Source of the DNA: Sweltsa coloradensis
Taxonomy: Eukaryota > Arthropoda > Insecta > Plecoptera > Chloroperlidae
Assembly (NCBI GenBank): GCA_024449915.1
Contig: JAMZAV010000322.1
Coordinates: 62,001-126,000 of the forward strand
DNA length: 64,000 nucleotides
Direction: 5' to 3'
Every line of letters starts with the position of its first letter. The first letter of the stretch is position 1. Below the pieces are notes generated by a model, which was not told the origin of the DNA, searched no databases, and saw only the letters and a list, made by a program, of their open reading frames with translations. Of this stretch, positions 21,438 to 33,467 are shown in pieces. The translations under genes were made by a program, and so were the position numbers.

Positions 21438-24400
21438 CTGGCAAGGGGTGAAGAGAGACGACTGCCCACCTAATAGCCAAAGAGAGCTTGGGGGTAGGTT
21501 CGGTTCATCAGTTAAGAAGGCCCATGTGCTCGCTGATGACCGAGGTCTAGTCTAGTGTAGTGTCTAGTGAGTGTCTAGTGTCAAGTCGGCCCACCGAGAG
21601 AGTGCCGCGCTAGACCAGCCGGTGAGTAGGGAAGTGTCAACGGAGCGCGCACGTGTGTCTGCAGCGACCACAGCTGGACGGGAGTTCCGTTCAGGGCGAC
21701 GCTAGTTACGCGCAGGTCATCGACCTTGACTGTCAGCAGGACAGCACATTGGAAGCAGCAAGGGTAGAAGTAGACTCACGACTCCATATCAACTCAGGGA
21801 ACTAATGACTTGAAATATTGCCTAAGCAACGCATTGTATTATCGTCTTGTACAGAAGGTACCACGATAATGAACCGGTAACTGTGATTACCTACCCTACG
21901 CTACATCGTTGTCCACCTCCCAGGATCATGCATCTTTTGAGATCTGGGTGTGACCCGGGAGTACCTGGTTAGCGGGACGGGGTCCCCACCTAAAAGGGCG
22001 TCCCTGTGAAAATACAGGATCTGAATGAGGGTATACGCGATAGAATCAGGATAGCCCTGAATACTGAGCCTAGGGTTCCCCGATTTTTTTGTTGCCTCCC
22101 GGTTTTGAGTGGACGTAGAGGTCTTTTGGTTTTGGGGCACGCCACACGCGTTGCAGTGCAGTTTCGAGTTTTTCGTGCAATTTTGCGAAATCTGCGGTCA
22201 GTAGAGTTCCCCGTAGAGTTTGGAATTTTTCACATTTAAATTCGAGTCCAGCACGGGCCAGTGAGAAACCTTGTTGTGTTTTGTGCGATACGCGTAGGTT
22301 TTGTCGTCATGAGGGGCACGCCCACTCAGTGTGTGTGAGAAGTAGGCGGGCGGAAAAACCCGGTCAAGATAATAGACTACACTACGTCTATTATCTGTGC
22401 TCGGTTTGTTTCTTGCGACCCTGTCTTTGATTTTGTAACGTCAGGGAACGTACGGGTTTTGGTTTGTAAATGTTTTAATTCGCGTCTTCTTTCTTTTTTC
22501 CCTTCGTGGCAGGGGCGTTTATTTAAGTTTAAAGGACAATGGACAGTCGTGTGAACGGAGCTTTGTATCCTGCCATGGTAAAACCTTTTTTGTAAAATAT
22601 CTTTTTTCTTATAAGTACTTTTTTTTGTTTTCAAGAGACGTTAAAAAAACCCTGCATAAGTAATTTCGATAATTAGCGAAGGGAGTGGGGAAAACCGGGG
22701 GGTAGTGCGAAGCAGCATGACCACCGAAGAGGGGGGGGAGGAGGCAAGCCTCAGCTTTTTACTAGCCAGGCACGTCCCCGAGCGCAGCGAGACTCGCCCG
22801 ATGAGTGACAGGTAGTGATTGACAGACAGCGTCCCGCCCCGTACCAGGGCTCCCGAGAGAGAGGCCCGGCAGGAAGAAATACCGCCCGTGCGACTCTAGG
22901 CCCCGGAAGTACGCGCAGAGAGAGCGAGAAGACGAACCGATCGAGCAGACGCGAGAGGCCGCTAGCCGGCGAAGAGAATCGTAAAACAGGGCGATAGCTG
23001 CCAGAAGCTGGAGAAGCAAACAGGTTTCATTGACCATGGCATTTACCGACTCATAGATAGGAATCACGGAATGTTTTAAATTAGATGTGTGGGGTTTTTT
23101 AGGGTGGGTGTGTCATGGTCGTTTGCCAAGGACGCGACGGGAACGATTTTTATGAAAAAAGATTACCTTTTGACGTTGTTTTCGCACACCAGAGCGTGGG
23201 GCCCCCGTTCTGGGCAGTTTTAGCGTTTTTTTAGACCACACGGCGGGTGTCCCCCGGGGAGGTCTTTACGAAGGTGTTTTCCCTAAGGGAAGGTAGCCCG
23301 TGGGACACTATTAAGCCTTCAGCACCTATTTTGCCAGCAAAAATAGCCCTAGACCGTGTTTGGTCACCCGTAAGTCCCCCTGAGCCGATTGCGACGTTTT
23401 GGTGTTTTTGTTGGGAGGTGTGGTTAGTTTGCCGCCGCAGCACCGGGGGTCTGAGTTTTTTGAAGTCGCTAAACGGGGGCAAGATTTTCACTTTTTAGAG
23501 GAAGTAATTTTCCGTTAAACCAAGGGGGGTTTTTTCCCAAAGTCGAGTATGAGTTCGAGTCAAAAATTTGGGGCTTTTTTAAAGCTTAAGTGTTTTTGGG
23601 GGAAGCCCCCTGTTGACGTGTTTTCCTGGCAAAATGCGCAGAGCATGTTAGAGTTGGTGGTGAAACAGTGTTTCGTAGGTACAGTCCCAGCAGGAGGGTT
23701 TTGTTTCCTGAGGGTTTTTAAGGAAACCGCGTAGTTTTTTCTTCGTGAACGTGTACGATAGGGGGAGTCCCGTAATTTTTTTATTAAAGTCTCAATGAGC
23801 AGTATTGTCAAGTAATTTTTTGTTGCTTTGGCAACGTGTGGTTTAGTATCACGAAGTCGTACACGAGCGCGGGTTGATTTGGTGTGGTTAGAATACCAGG
23901 TGTACCACGTGTAAACGCGAGGTTTCGAGGTAGGTTAGCTTCGACAACTCTTTAATGTTTCGGTTTTTCAACTATCGAGCTGAAAAATAATCAGAATACC
24001 TGTGTTAGGGCTAGTAGTAGCCTGAGTAGTAGGGGTTTAGCGAGTTAACGTCCCCAGCTACGAGGCGAAAGAGCCAGTTGTGTTGGGGCTCGCGGGGGGA
24101 GGGCCACGATTAGTGGTGAGAAAGCGAAAGCCACGGCCAGGGCTGCGAGGAGGGAGTGCCGCAGCCAGGGGGTCGGTCGGTTTCGCGCGCTGTTTGGGTT
24201 TACGCGGGGCAACTGTCCCCCCGTGCGTAGCGCCCCAAAAGGAAGAGGAAAATCTTGGAGTTTGTGGGGGGGGGAACCTTCCTGGTTTTTTGGGGGTTTT
24301 TGCTTTGTGTCCAGGGGGGGGTAAACGCTTCCAGGGGATTTAAATTTTGTTTGGCAGTTTTTTGGGGGGGGGGACCGAGTGTGGGGGTCCACAGCGTAAT

Positions 24401-25412
24401 GTTAGTCAAAGGGGGGATCCGTGGATGACCGGGTAGTTTAAAACGTAAATTGGACGGGATTGACCCTACCAAACTTTCCATGTTAGTAGTAAGAATTTTT
24501 TTGCAAATTGGAGTTAGCTTTTAAAAATTTGGTACACTGCCAGTATGCTCTTTCCACTCATTGTGTAATTTTTTGATGACTGAGTGCAAGGTCACCAAAA
24601 AGTTGTGGGGGTCATTGTAACCGGACAGCCTGTTAGGCCTGTCACACCCAAATTTTGCATCAATATTTCCCATACGCAAATATCCAAAGTTCACCATAAA
24701 GTCAAAGAATCTTAATAAAATCGTTATAGAAAGTGTTTTCAGTCCCTAGTGAATAGACCTACGGTCTACCAAAATTTGGCCTACTAGGAGGCTATAGGCG
24801 ATTGCCAAGGTGGTTGGCAATCGCTTTTTAGGCATAGTTTTCTTTTCGGGAACGCAAAGCTCTTCCGTTAGGGTAGCTAGCACGGTCGAATTCGGGGTTC
24901 GTTGAGCGACAACCGAAGAAATCAAGGCTCACGGACTGTGGAATGCAGTCAGGCCAGTGAGTCAGGATCGGAAGCTAGTGCATCCTGGAAAGCAATGCAA
25001 CAGGTGTCTCGAGTGTGCCGTGATCTGCTGAACGCTGTAGTTCCATGGTCTAGGGCCCGCGGCGGGCACAGAGTTTTTCGAAATTTGCGGCGACCCAAGG
25101 GCACCCACGCCTAGAGGATGCGCGAAATCCGCCTAAACTGCGTGGTTGGGCCATGCGCAAGGGCAAGTGCTACGGGGTTGCTCTGCCACTTGGGGCTCGA
25201 GGAAGAACCGAAGCGTGATCGTTTGTGAGTTAGTGCGAAAAAAAAGTAGTTTTTGGTGTAAACCCGGGGGTTGCATTTCCCCCCCCCACTTTCCAGTTAG
25301 TTTACTGACCACCCCACAGATGGCGGCTAGTAGTGGCAAAGACTTCCCTAGCCCGACCTATGGCAGTTGCGCATCTTAACCGACAGGACAGGTTATATAC
25401 TACCATCTTTGC
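21438..25412. other. GC-richer block without recognisable genes
   Basis: Clearly richer in G, C and CpG than the flanks. There are many G- and T-runs on the plus strand at 23200-24500, some probably inflated (for example 'ccagggggggg'). Frames of 60-115 codons exist on both strands, but none has a recognised domain. A short inverted pair, 'cgattgccaaggtgg' / 'ttggcaatcgcttttt', lies near 24798-24830. The block could be a decayed retroelement or imported DNA; I cannot decide. Confidence 0.4.
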
Positions 25413-26793
25413 ACAAGGTTATGGTTTTAACTATGAAATTCATTCCTATCCTGGAAAAAACTTCCTACTACAAAGATGGCTGAGATAAGAGGGGAGCCAA
25501 CCTGGCCACTTCATATAGTGACTGGAAACACATTCCTTAATGGTCACTACATGGACCTGTGGCTACATGTCATTGGCTAGTTTGAATTAGGCTGCATTCG
25601 CCTGGCCCAATAAGAGAGTCAGCTGTTTCCAGAACTGTGCCGATGGTGATTTGTACATTGCTACGTGCCTGGTAAGAATGCCAAGTCATCAAAAGTGTGT
25701 TATTACACAGTGACGTAAGTGAATAGATTGCACTTTGCTTGCCTAGTTTTAGAGACTGTAATGGCTTTGAATTAACATTACAGTTCATAACCCAGAACTA
25801 AAACCTATCAAATCAATCAATATTCTGATATTGATTGATGGATTGATGACTATGTGACTACCAATCATTGTGTACTAAATGATGATTGGTTTTCTAATAT
25901 TATATTATGTTGGATGATTACTAGAGGTACGTGAAAATAGCGTTTTGTGAATAGATGCTACAAAGCGCTATTTTTTCACTTAAAACTAAGGTTTTCCAGT
26001 TCCATTTTATTTTATTTTTCATTGTAGGGACAGTTTGTTTGTACACATTTTTATGCATTGATATTGATTCAACCTTGATGACATAATTTCAAAATAATAA
26101 TATGAAAAATCTTCATTCACAAGTTTTTGAAGGTGGCCAAAAAAATAGATGCTACAAAACGCTATAAAATGACACTTGAAAAAGCTATTTTCACGTACCT
26201 CTAATGATTACCAAATACCCAATATCGATGGAAATCGATATCCAATCAATGAAAGTGAAATAGAAACCCTGATTTCACTACAACTCTCCCCTTTTCAAAA
26301 GGGATGCCATTTTTCTTAATAATAAACATTCCTTTTTAAAAAATATCCTGTGATGAATAAATCATTCAACAGTTATTTTATGAAAATCAATAAGTTTGAG
26401 TACGGTATTGATTGATTTCCCTTTAAGTAATTTTGTTTACTGTGACGTTTACATTAAAATTTGGAATGTTTACTTTGTATTTTAAATTTTTCCCGGTCTT
26501 TCAGGGGGGGGGTTAGTTGACAGAATAATTTTTGGGACAACCCGACTTTTTTTCTTAAAAGACAAAATCAAAAAAATTTTAATTTTGCTTCGTTTTACGT
26601 CGTCAATTCGTAGATATTATATCGTTGCGATTCCCCCCAGCAAGTGTTGGTCCAAATGTTTTCATTTTCAGCCCAAACAGTTGGCGATAGGCGTGGGGGA
26701 TCGTCTGACAGCTGGCCCCCTTTGTAACCCTGTGTTGCACGCAAGTGACCATGCTAAGTTTTTTCCATGGCAGAGCCCATACTGGTTATGTGC
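25413..26793 (+). repeat. Interspersed repeat F, copy 1 (contains a MITE)
   Basis: From 'cacaaggttatggttttaac' to 'cccatactggttatgtgcac' this region is the reverse complement of 47433-48526. Similarity is high across about 1.1 kb once the 282-bp MITE at 25922-26203 is set aside. Both copies keep a 72-codon open frame, but its preservation is explained by recent duplication. No terminal inverted repeats or coding domain were found. The 26490-26700 part is homopolymer-inflated relative to the other copy. Confidence 0.85.
25922..26203. mobile_element. hAT-type MITE, 282 bp
   Basis: TIRs begin TAGAGGTACGTGAAAATAGC and end with the inverse, GCTATTTTCACGTACCTCTA. Inner TIR text 'gatgctacaaagcgcta' is also mirrored. 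The element is flanked on both sides by ATGATTAC (25914-25921 and 26204-26211), an 8-bp target duplication. The homologous repeat copy at 47433-48526 lacks the insert and has a single ATGATTAC, confirming the duplication. An 8-bp duplication with TA-rich TIRs points to hAT. No coding capacity. Confidence 0.92.
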
Positions 26794-28645
26794 ACGAGAC
26801 CAGACCGCACGCCGGCCGTGTTTTAGTAGATAAGGCAGTATCACTTTGTACCTGCATTTTTCCCAGACCAGCTCAGCCTCACCACCGGGGGAACCCAAAA
26901 GGGTTTGTTTTTAGTTTTCTGGGCCTAAATTTCCGACCAAAAAAAAAAGGACGGGTTGCGTTACTGGGCCTCTGTATAAAAATAATATATTTTTAAATTT
27001 TTGTAGTAAATCTGTAAAAAACGGGTCTAAATTTTTGGATAAAAACACAATTTAAGGGAATCTGGGGGCCTAATTAACTCTAAAGAAGCAGAGTAAAAAA
27101 TTTTTAAAGTTTCCGGGGAAAAAAGGCCCATAGCGCTAGTGAGCAATAGCTGTTTAGCAAGATGGCCCGGGTAAAAAAGGGTAGCGCGTCCCCACGCTTG
27201 GCTAAATTGAGGACCCAAACGAACCCTTTTTTTGCGAAAAAGTCCAGTTTCATAATAGAAAATGATCAGAAAAATATAGGTTGATATTTTTGGTTTTTAA
27301 AGTTTAAACATAAGAAAATCTGTAAAGAAAAAAATGATTTCATATAGGGGATTTTTTCCACGTATGCATTTAAATTACTAAGCGCCCATGATTTGTTTGC
27401 CCTAAACAAGAGCATCAATTACAAATCCAGAGTATAAATAACCTTGTAGTATAATAGGCTAAACCCAAGCGTGGACTAGTAATTAGACAAAATGTTAATG
27501 GCCTAGGCTGTGATAAACTGAAGAACAGCGCGGAAAATTGACGGCCCCTAGCTTGAAGCTTGGCCTGGGCCTAGGCCTACTGCTTGCCAGTTTCAACCAT
27601 CCCTAGGTGTCAAATGACTCGGCTAGAAGAAAAAACTAATAAATTTTTGTTACTAAAATATAAATTTAAAAAATAATTAACCAGTCTGTATCCCAAAACT
27701 ATCAATTTATTTCAATAAATTGGGTATAGGCTCCGTCAGCTTGTGTCTAGGCGTGTTGATCTCATTTACAGCCAAGTCGCCTAGCCTAGGGCCTAGCAGA
27801 CGTGCAAACTCTGGCTTAAAAAAATAATATTCTGGCCAGACTTAATTTCGTATGTAGGCCATCACACCTTTTCGACTTCTTATAATATTTAATGAAGAGC
27901 CTACACGAAATAATATACATGTAGGCCTAGGCCCTAGGCCTACTTTGACACCGCACCAAAGCAAATCTGGGCCCTTTAAAAAACTCGCGTGAAGGGCTGA
28001 CAAAGGCATTTAAATGTGCAAAACGAAGGGCGATATTGGCGTTTATGAAGGGTTAAATCCATTTTTCAAACATCTGGTGTAATCTGCTTACATATAAACA
28101 CAGATATTAATCGGTAGTGTAATCGGCTAGATAAAATAATGTCTAAAATATATGCTTATTCAAGAACCTGTCAACATTCACTGCCGAGACCCAAAAGTCA
28201 AGTTTTTACATAATACCTTTCAGGTATTTTTTGTATGAGTAAATGGTTGAAATGGATGGAAATCTATTTGGTTACTGTATTTTATTGCTTTCTTCATCGC
28301 AATTTTGGTGAATTAAATATCAATCATAATATTTCTTAGTATTTTCGTAGACTGATGCGATTCACCATGCGTTTCCTATCAGGTGGGCGTACCCATGGCG
28401 TACCTTCCCCGGTTCTCTATTTTCCTTTCACTCCGCGCGCCAGAGAGCCTACTTTTCCCTTTGTTTCCTCGGAACTTTTAAAAATGACGAAGTACGTATT
28501 GTGGGTCTCACTTTGGTACGAGCAATCGCCGCTAGATGTCTCGCCGGTTGTCGTACGCGCACGACTATTTTATCGGCTGTGGGGCATGCCGGCAGAGCCC
28601 GCACTTTTCCCAAACAGCACATTTTGTGACGACTAATCTATATTA
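26794..28645. other. No gene seen; GGCCTA-rich spacer
   Basis: Homopolymer-inflated up to about 27250, then AT-rich with recurring 'taggcctaggcc' phrases at 27540-27950. The 93-codon frame at 28355 has no recognised domain. Confidence 0.5.
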
Positions 28646-30478
28646 CTAGGAAAACGCTTAAGTCCCGCCGCGTTGTTGGATGAGCGTAATTGGTGCATTT
28701 AAGTTGAAGATTTTTTTTAAATTAAATTAAACTAGGAAAACGCTAAAGTCCCGACGCGTTGATGGATGAGCTTTTTAAAAGGGTTTTTAGTTGCGTGGGA
28801 TATCTTTACTTTTGCAAGTGCTTTGTTTTGCTCCCTACGCATTGTAGGTGAATGTTGTCAAGTTTCTTTTGTTTCTTGTAAATTTGGGGTATTATTTACC
28901 GTAAAAAACTTATATTAAAAGCTTTATTTCTATGGATTCTGGCTAACTTTTTCAATTTTTTCTTCCCAAAAAGGTACTACATCACCATAACCTTAATGTC
29001 CATGTATAATATGAACGTTGTAGCCCCACCCTTTTGGGCCCAGAATTGGCTAAAATGGCACGAAATATCGTACAAAAAACCAAAATCTTATATTACTAGG
29101 AAAACGCTAAAGTCCCGCCGCGTTGATGGATGAGCTTTTTTTTAGTTTGCGTGGGATATCTTCACTTTTGCAAGTGCTTTGTTTTTCTGCCGACGCAATG
29201 TAGGTGTTTGTTGTCAAGTTTCTATTGTTTCTTGTTAATTTGTTATTATTTAACGTTAAATTTTACATTAAAAGCTATATTTCTATGGTTTTCTGGCTAA
29301 CTTTTTCAACTTTTTCTTTCAAAGGGACTACATCACCATAACCTTAATGTCCATGTATAATATGAACGTTGTAGCCCCACCCGTTTGGTCAGAATTGCCC
29401 CAAAATGGCACGAAAATATCGCACAAAAAAGTCAAAAAACTTACATTAAAGCTTTATTTCTATAGATTCTAGCTAACTTTTTCACTTTTTCTTTCAGAAG
29501 CAATACATCACCATTACCTTAATGTCCATGTGAAATATGAATGTTGTAGACCCACCCGTTTGGTCAGAATCGGTCCAAATGTCACGAAAATATCGCACTA
29601 AAATCGAAAAAAATCGTAAAAGTACGATATTCATGAGAATATTTCTTCGATTGTACCCAAAAACGTGGCAAGTCTAAGTTCAGAGAAAACGAAGGCCCGT
29701 GTCAAATTTTTCATCAAGATCGCATATGCCGTTTGCCCGGTAGAGAGCGAACAAACAGAGGGATAACAAAAAAAAAAAAAACAAAAAAAAAAAAACAACC
29801 GAGCTAAATTTTTTGGGGGGTCGGTGAAATTAAAAAGTCTTCGCTTTGCCATCCAAAAAAACATAAAATTTTTAAAATTTTTTAATTTAATTGTAATTTA
29901 AAAAAAGGAAAAAAAAAAATCGAATATTGAAATTTTCATAAGAAATAATTATTCGATTGCGCACAAATTTACACAAATTTTATGAATTTATAAAATTAAG
30001 GTTCTGTGAAATAGTTATTACAATAGGATAAAGCATGTTGGTGTTATAAGTCAAAGATTGTTTTAAAAAAAAAAAAAAAACGTAAAATTTCGATTTTCAT
30101 GAGAAATATTTTTTTTTGATTGCGCTCAAATTTCACACGAATACCTAAATTCATAAAATTAAGGTTCTGTGAAAAAATCTTGAAATCGGCAAAAGCATGT
30201 AGGTGTTATAAGCTGAAGAATTTTTTTTTAAATCGAAAAAAATCGTAACATGGCGATTTTAAGAGAAACATTTTTTCGATTGCGCTCAAAAAACGTGGCA
30301 GTTCTTCGTTCAGAGATTTCGAAGGCCTCCATAAAATTTCATCGCAATTGGAGTATCGGTTTAGCCGGAATCGTGTTAACAGGACACACAAAAATACAGA
30401 AAAAAAAAAACACATTCCGGATTATTTTTCTCCAGTGTAGTGAAATGGAATCTTCGCTTCGCTCGCTACCGCTCACCC
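28646..30478 (-). mobile_element. Helentron-like element, family A, carrying nested family B
   Basis: The 3' end lies on the left: CTAGGAAAACGCTTAAG, then GCGTTGTTGGATGAGCG. The 5' end lies on the right: 'ccagtgtagtgaaatggaat', 'cttcgcttcgctcgctac' and a degraded GCTCATCC (GCTCACCC). Family B material interrupts it at 28732-29854, and family A resumes right after with its poly-A/T block and about 170-bp internal repeats. No coding capacity. Confidence 0.8.
28732..29854 (-). mobile_element. Family B partial dimer nested in family A
   Basis: A first 3' terminus (CTAGGAAAACGCTAAAG, 28732) is followed by about 360 bp of family B, then directly by a second 3' terminus (CTAG at 29096). The second copy runs through to the family B 5' end, 'ggtcggtgaaattaaaaagt' and 'cttcgctttgccatcc' (29854). 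The leading copy has no 5' part. One element inserted beside another, or rolling-circle read-through giving a partial concatemer, would both explain this. Confidence 0.75.
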
Positions 30479-31199
30479 GGGTACACTCTTTTGGTATATT
30501 CAGGTCAAAAGGACCACAAAAATTAGGGAATTAAACTGTTTTTTTTTGTCTTGCCATCTGTGGGTGTACGGTGTAGAGCATTGACATGTTTTTTGTCCCA
30601 GTGCAAAAAACACCACCGTATCACAGTTTATAGCTTTTTTAAATTTGTTGTAAATCTTTCCACGTGCATACTAATATCCCGATAAATCAAAATATTCGAT
30701 CGACATTAAAATAGTTTTTCCCCAAAAATCATTATAAGAAAAACTCCGCAGTCACCTTTGAACGTACACAACATAACCGTCATAATGATTGGGTTTGGGA
30801 TTGATAAAAAGCTCGGGGCAAAAAGCAAAAAAAAACTTCTGCCTGAAACGGGATTGTGTTTTTCTAAATTTTTCTATATTTTTGGAAGCAAGGTCACTAA
30901 CCGCTGGACCAATGAGCCACACAGGGGCACACAAACTCTGACTTCAGTTGCTAAGGTAGGCTATAGCTAGGCGGATTAGCCTAACAATTAGGGGTTTTGT
31001 GGTAGAGCCGTGAATTTTGGATTGTATCCTCATTTTATTTAATACACCTTTTTTTATTTATACATAGTACAAATATAGGCAATAAATAAATTACATAAAA
31101 TTAGTGATACAAATGATGATATACAAATATAATGATGAAATATGAAATCAATGGAAAACATTTCAATAATAGAATAATATACTAAATCTGAAGTTAAGA
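30479..31199. other. No gene; possible SINE A-box relic
   Basis: The minus strand at about 30890-30925 reads 'GTGTGGCTCATTGGTCCAGC', like the A-box part of a tRNA SINE, but no B box follows. The rest is AT-rich. Confidence 0.35.
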
Positions 31200-32047
31200 C
31201 TAGGAAAACGCTTAAGTCCCGCCGCGTTGTTGGATGAGCGTAATAAGTGTATTGAGCTGCCATGTGTTACGCGGATTTTCTGTTGTTCTGTGAAAAAATC
31301 ATTACTTAGTCGAAGATTTTTTTTAATTAAATTAAATTAAATAAAAAAATAACTTAATTTTTTTAATTAATCGTAATTTTTAAAAAAGAAAAAAATCGTA
31401 AAATTGCAATTTTCATAAGAAATAAATATTAGATTGTGCTCAAATTTAACACGAATATATTAATAAAAAAAAAGTTCTTTTGAAAAAAATAATTACCATA
31501 GGATTAAGCATGTAGGTGTAATAAGTCAAAGAATTTTTTTTAAAAAGAAAAAACCCGTTAAAAATTTCGATTTTCATGAGAAATAATTTTTCGATTACGC
31601 CTCAAATTTCGCACGAATATCTTAATTCATGAAATTAAAGGTTCTGCGAAAAATCATTACAAACGGATAAAGCATGTAGGTGTTATGAGTAGAAGGAAGT
31701 TTTTAAAAATCGAAAAAAATCGTAAAATTGCGTTTTTTTATGAGAAAAAAATTCCCGATTGCGCTCAAAAACGTGGCAGTTCTAAGTTCAGAGATTTCAA
31801 AGGCCTCCATGAAATTTCATCGCAATCGGAGTATCGGTTTAGCCGGAATCGTGTTAACAGACACACAAAATACAGAAAGAGAAAGAAAAAAAAAGAAAAA
31901 GAAAGAAAAAAGAAAGAAAAGAAAGAAAAGAAAAAAAAGAAAGAAAGAAAGAAAAAGAAAAGAAAAAAAAACATTCCGGATTTTTTTTTCTCCAGTGTAG
32001 TAGAAATGGAATCTTCGCTTCGCTCGCTACGCTCGCTACGCTCATCC
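31200..32047 (-). mobile_element. Helentron-like element, family A, uninterrupted copy (848 bp)
   Basis: Left (3') end CTAGGAAAACGCTTAAG with GCGTTGTTGGATGAGCG; right (5') end 'cgctacgctcatcc' preceded by 'ccagtgtagtagaaatggaa'. T flanks both ends on the element's own strand. Internal repeats of about 170 bp ('gcatgtaggtgttatgagta', 'gcgctcaaa...') are present, and a GAAA-rich purine tract (31875-31970) lies next to the 5' region. Open frames across it are homopolymeric Lys or Phe and are not genes. Confidence 0.85.
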
Positions 32048-32065
32048 AAAAAACAATGTTATAAC

Positions 32066-33467
32066 TTTAAAAAAACACTCAAGTCCCCCCCGCGTTGTTG
32101 GATGAGCGTAATTAGTGATATTGAGCTGCAATGTGTTATGCGGATTTTCTGTTTTCTGTAAAAAAAATTTTTACTTTGTTCAAGATTTTTTTTTAAATAA
32201 ATTAAATTAAATAAAAAAAAACTTAATTTAACTTTTTTTAAAATAATCATTTTAAAAAAAGAAAAAAAAAAAAAAAATTTAAAATTGCGGTTATTATGAG
32301 AAATAATTATTCCCATTGCGCTCAAATTTCACCCCGGAATATACAAATTCATAAAAAAATTTAAGGTTTTTGTGAAAAAATCATTACAATAGGATAAAAA
32401 GCATGTAAGTTGTTTAAGCCGAAGAAATTTTTAATATGACTAGGAAAACGCTAAAGTCCGCCGCGTTGATGGATGAGCTTTTAAAGGTTTTTAGTTGCGT
32501 GGGATATCTTTAACTTTTGCAAGTGCTTTGTTTTGTTGCCTACGCATTGTAGGTGATTGTTGTCAAGTTTTCTATTGTTTCTTGTCAATTGGTATTATTT
32601 ATCTTAAAAAACTTATATTAAAAGCTTTTTTTTCTATGGATTCTGGCTAACTTTTTCAACTTTTTCTTTTAAAAGGGACTACATCACCAAACCTTATGTC
32701 CATGTATAATATGAACGTTGTAGCCCCACCCGTTTGGTCAGAATTGGCCCCAAATGGCACGAAAATATCACACAAAAATCAAAAAAAAAATTATTTAAAA
32801 GCTTTTTTCTATAGATTCTGGCTAACTTTTTTAACTTTTTTTTTTCAGAAAGCAATACATCATCATTACACCTTAATGTCCATGTGAAATATAAAGTTGT
32901 TGCCCCACCCGTTTGGTCAAAATCGGCCCAAATGTTTACGAAAAATATCGCAAATGAAAATCGAAAAAAATCGTAAAAGTACGATATTCATGAGAAATAT
33001 TTCTTCGATTGTATCCAAAAATGTAGCGAGTCTAAGTTCAGAGAAACGAAGGTTCGTGTCAAATTTTCATCAAGATCGCATATGCCGTTGCCCGGTAGAG
33101 AGGGGAACAAACAGACGAAAAAAAAAAAAAAAAAAAAAAACCCGAGCTAAATTTTTTGGGGGGGTCGGTGAAATTGAAGTCTTCGCTTCGATCATCCAAA
33201 AATAAAAAAAATGGTAAAATTGCGATTTTCATGAGGAATAATTTTCCGATTGCGCTCAAAAACGTGGCAGTTCTAAGTTCAGAGATTTTTGAAGGACCCA
33301 TAAAATTTCATTGTAATCGGGGTATTGGTTTAGCCGGAATCGTGTTAACCAACAGCCAAAAATTTCAAAAGAAAGAAAAAGAAAGGAAGAAAAAGAAAAA
33401 AAACATTCCGGATTTTTTCTCCCAGTGTAGTGATATGGAATCTTCGCTTCGCTCGCTACGCTCATCC
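32066..33467 (-). mobile_element. Family A element with nested family B
   Basis: The degraded 3' end ('aaacactcaagtcccccc', then GCGTTGTTGGATGAGCG) is at the left; the 5' end 'gctacgctcatcc' is at 33455-33467. Family B interrupts it at 32440-33197. It lies only 18 bp from the previous family A element, in the same orientation. Confidence 0.75.
32440..33197 (-). mobile_element. Helentron-like element, family B, nested copy
   Basis: The 3' end CTAGGAAAACGCTAAAG is at 32440 and the 5' end 'cttcgcttcgatcatcc' at 33197. The interior has two blocks beginning 'gtagccccacccgtttggtc' (family B tandem units of about 170 bp). About 758 bp, matching the 768-bp copy at 42251-43018. Its flanks are family A sequence on both sides. 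Confidence 0.85.

Noticed and set aside
20945..21469. 174-codon minus-strand frame
   Set aside because: Opposite the 220-codon frame in GC-rich DNA; no recognisable domain or signal on that strand.
24045..24481. Overlapping 87-, 93- and 115-codon frames
   Set aside because: Pro/Gly-rich by composition in G-run DNA on both strands; no domain and probable homopolymer errors.
25570..25788. 72-codon frame conserved in two places (also 48149-48367)
   Set aside because: Both lie in the two copies of repeat F; conservation reflects recent duplication, not demonstrated selection.
31685..32161. 158- and 90-codon Lys/Arg-rich frames and opposite Phe/Ser frames
   Set aside because: They cross a GAAA-rich purine tract and family A repeat DNA; no domain.
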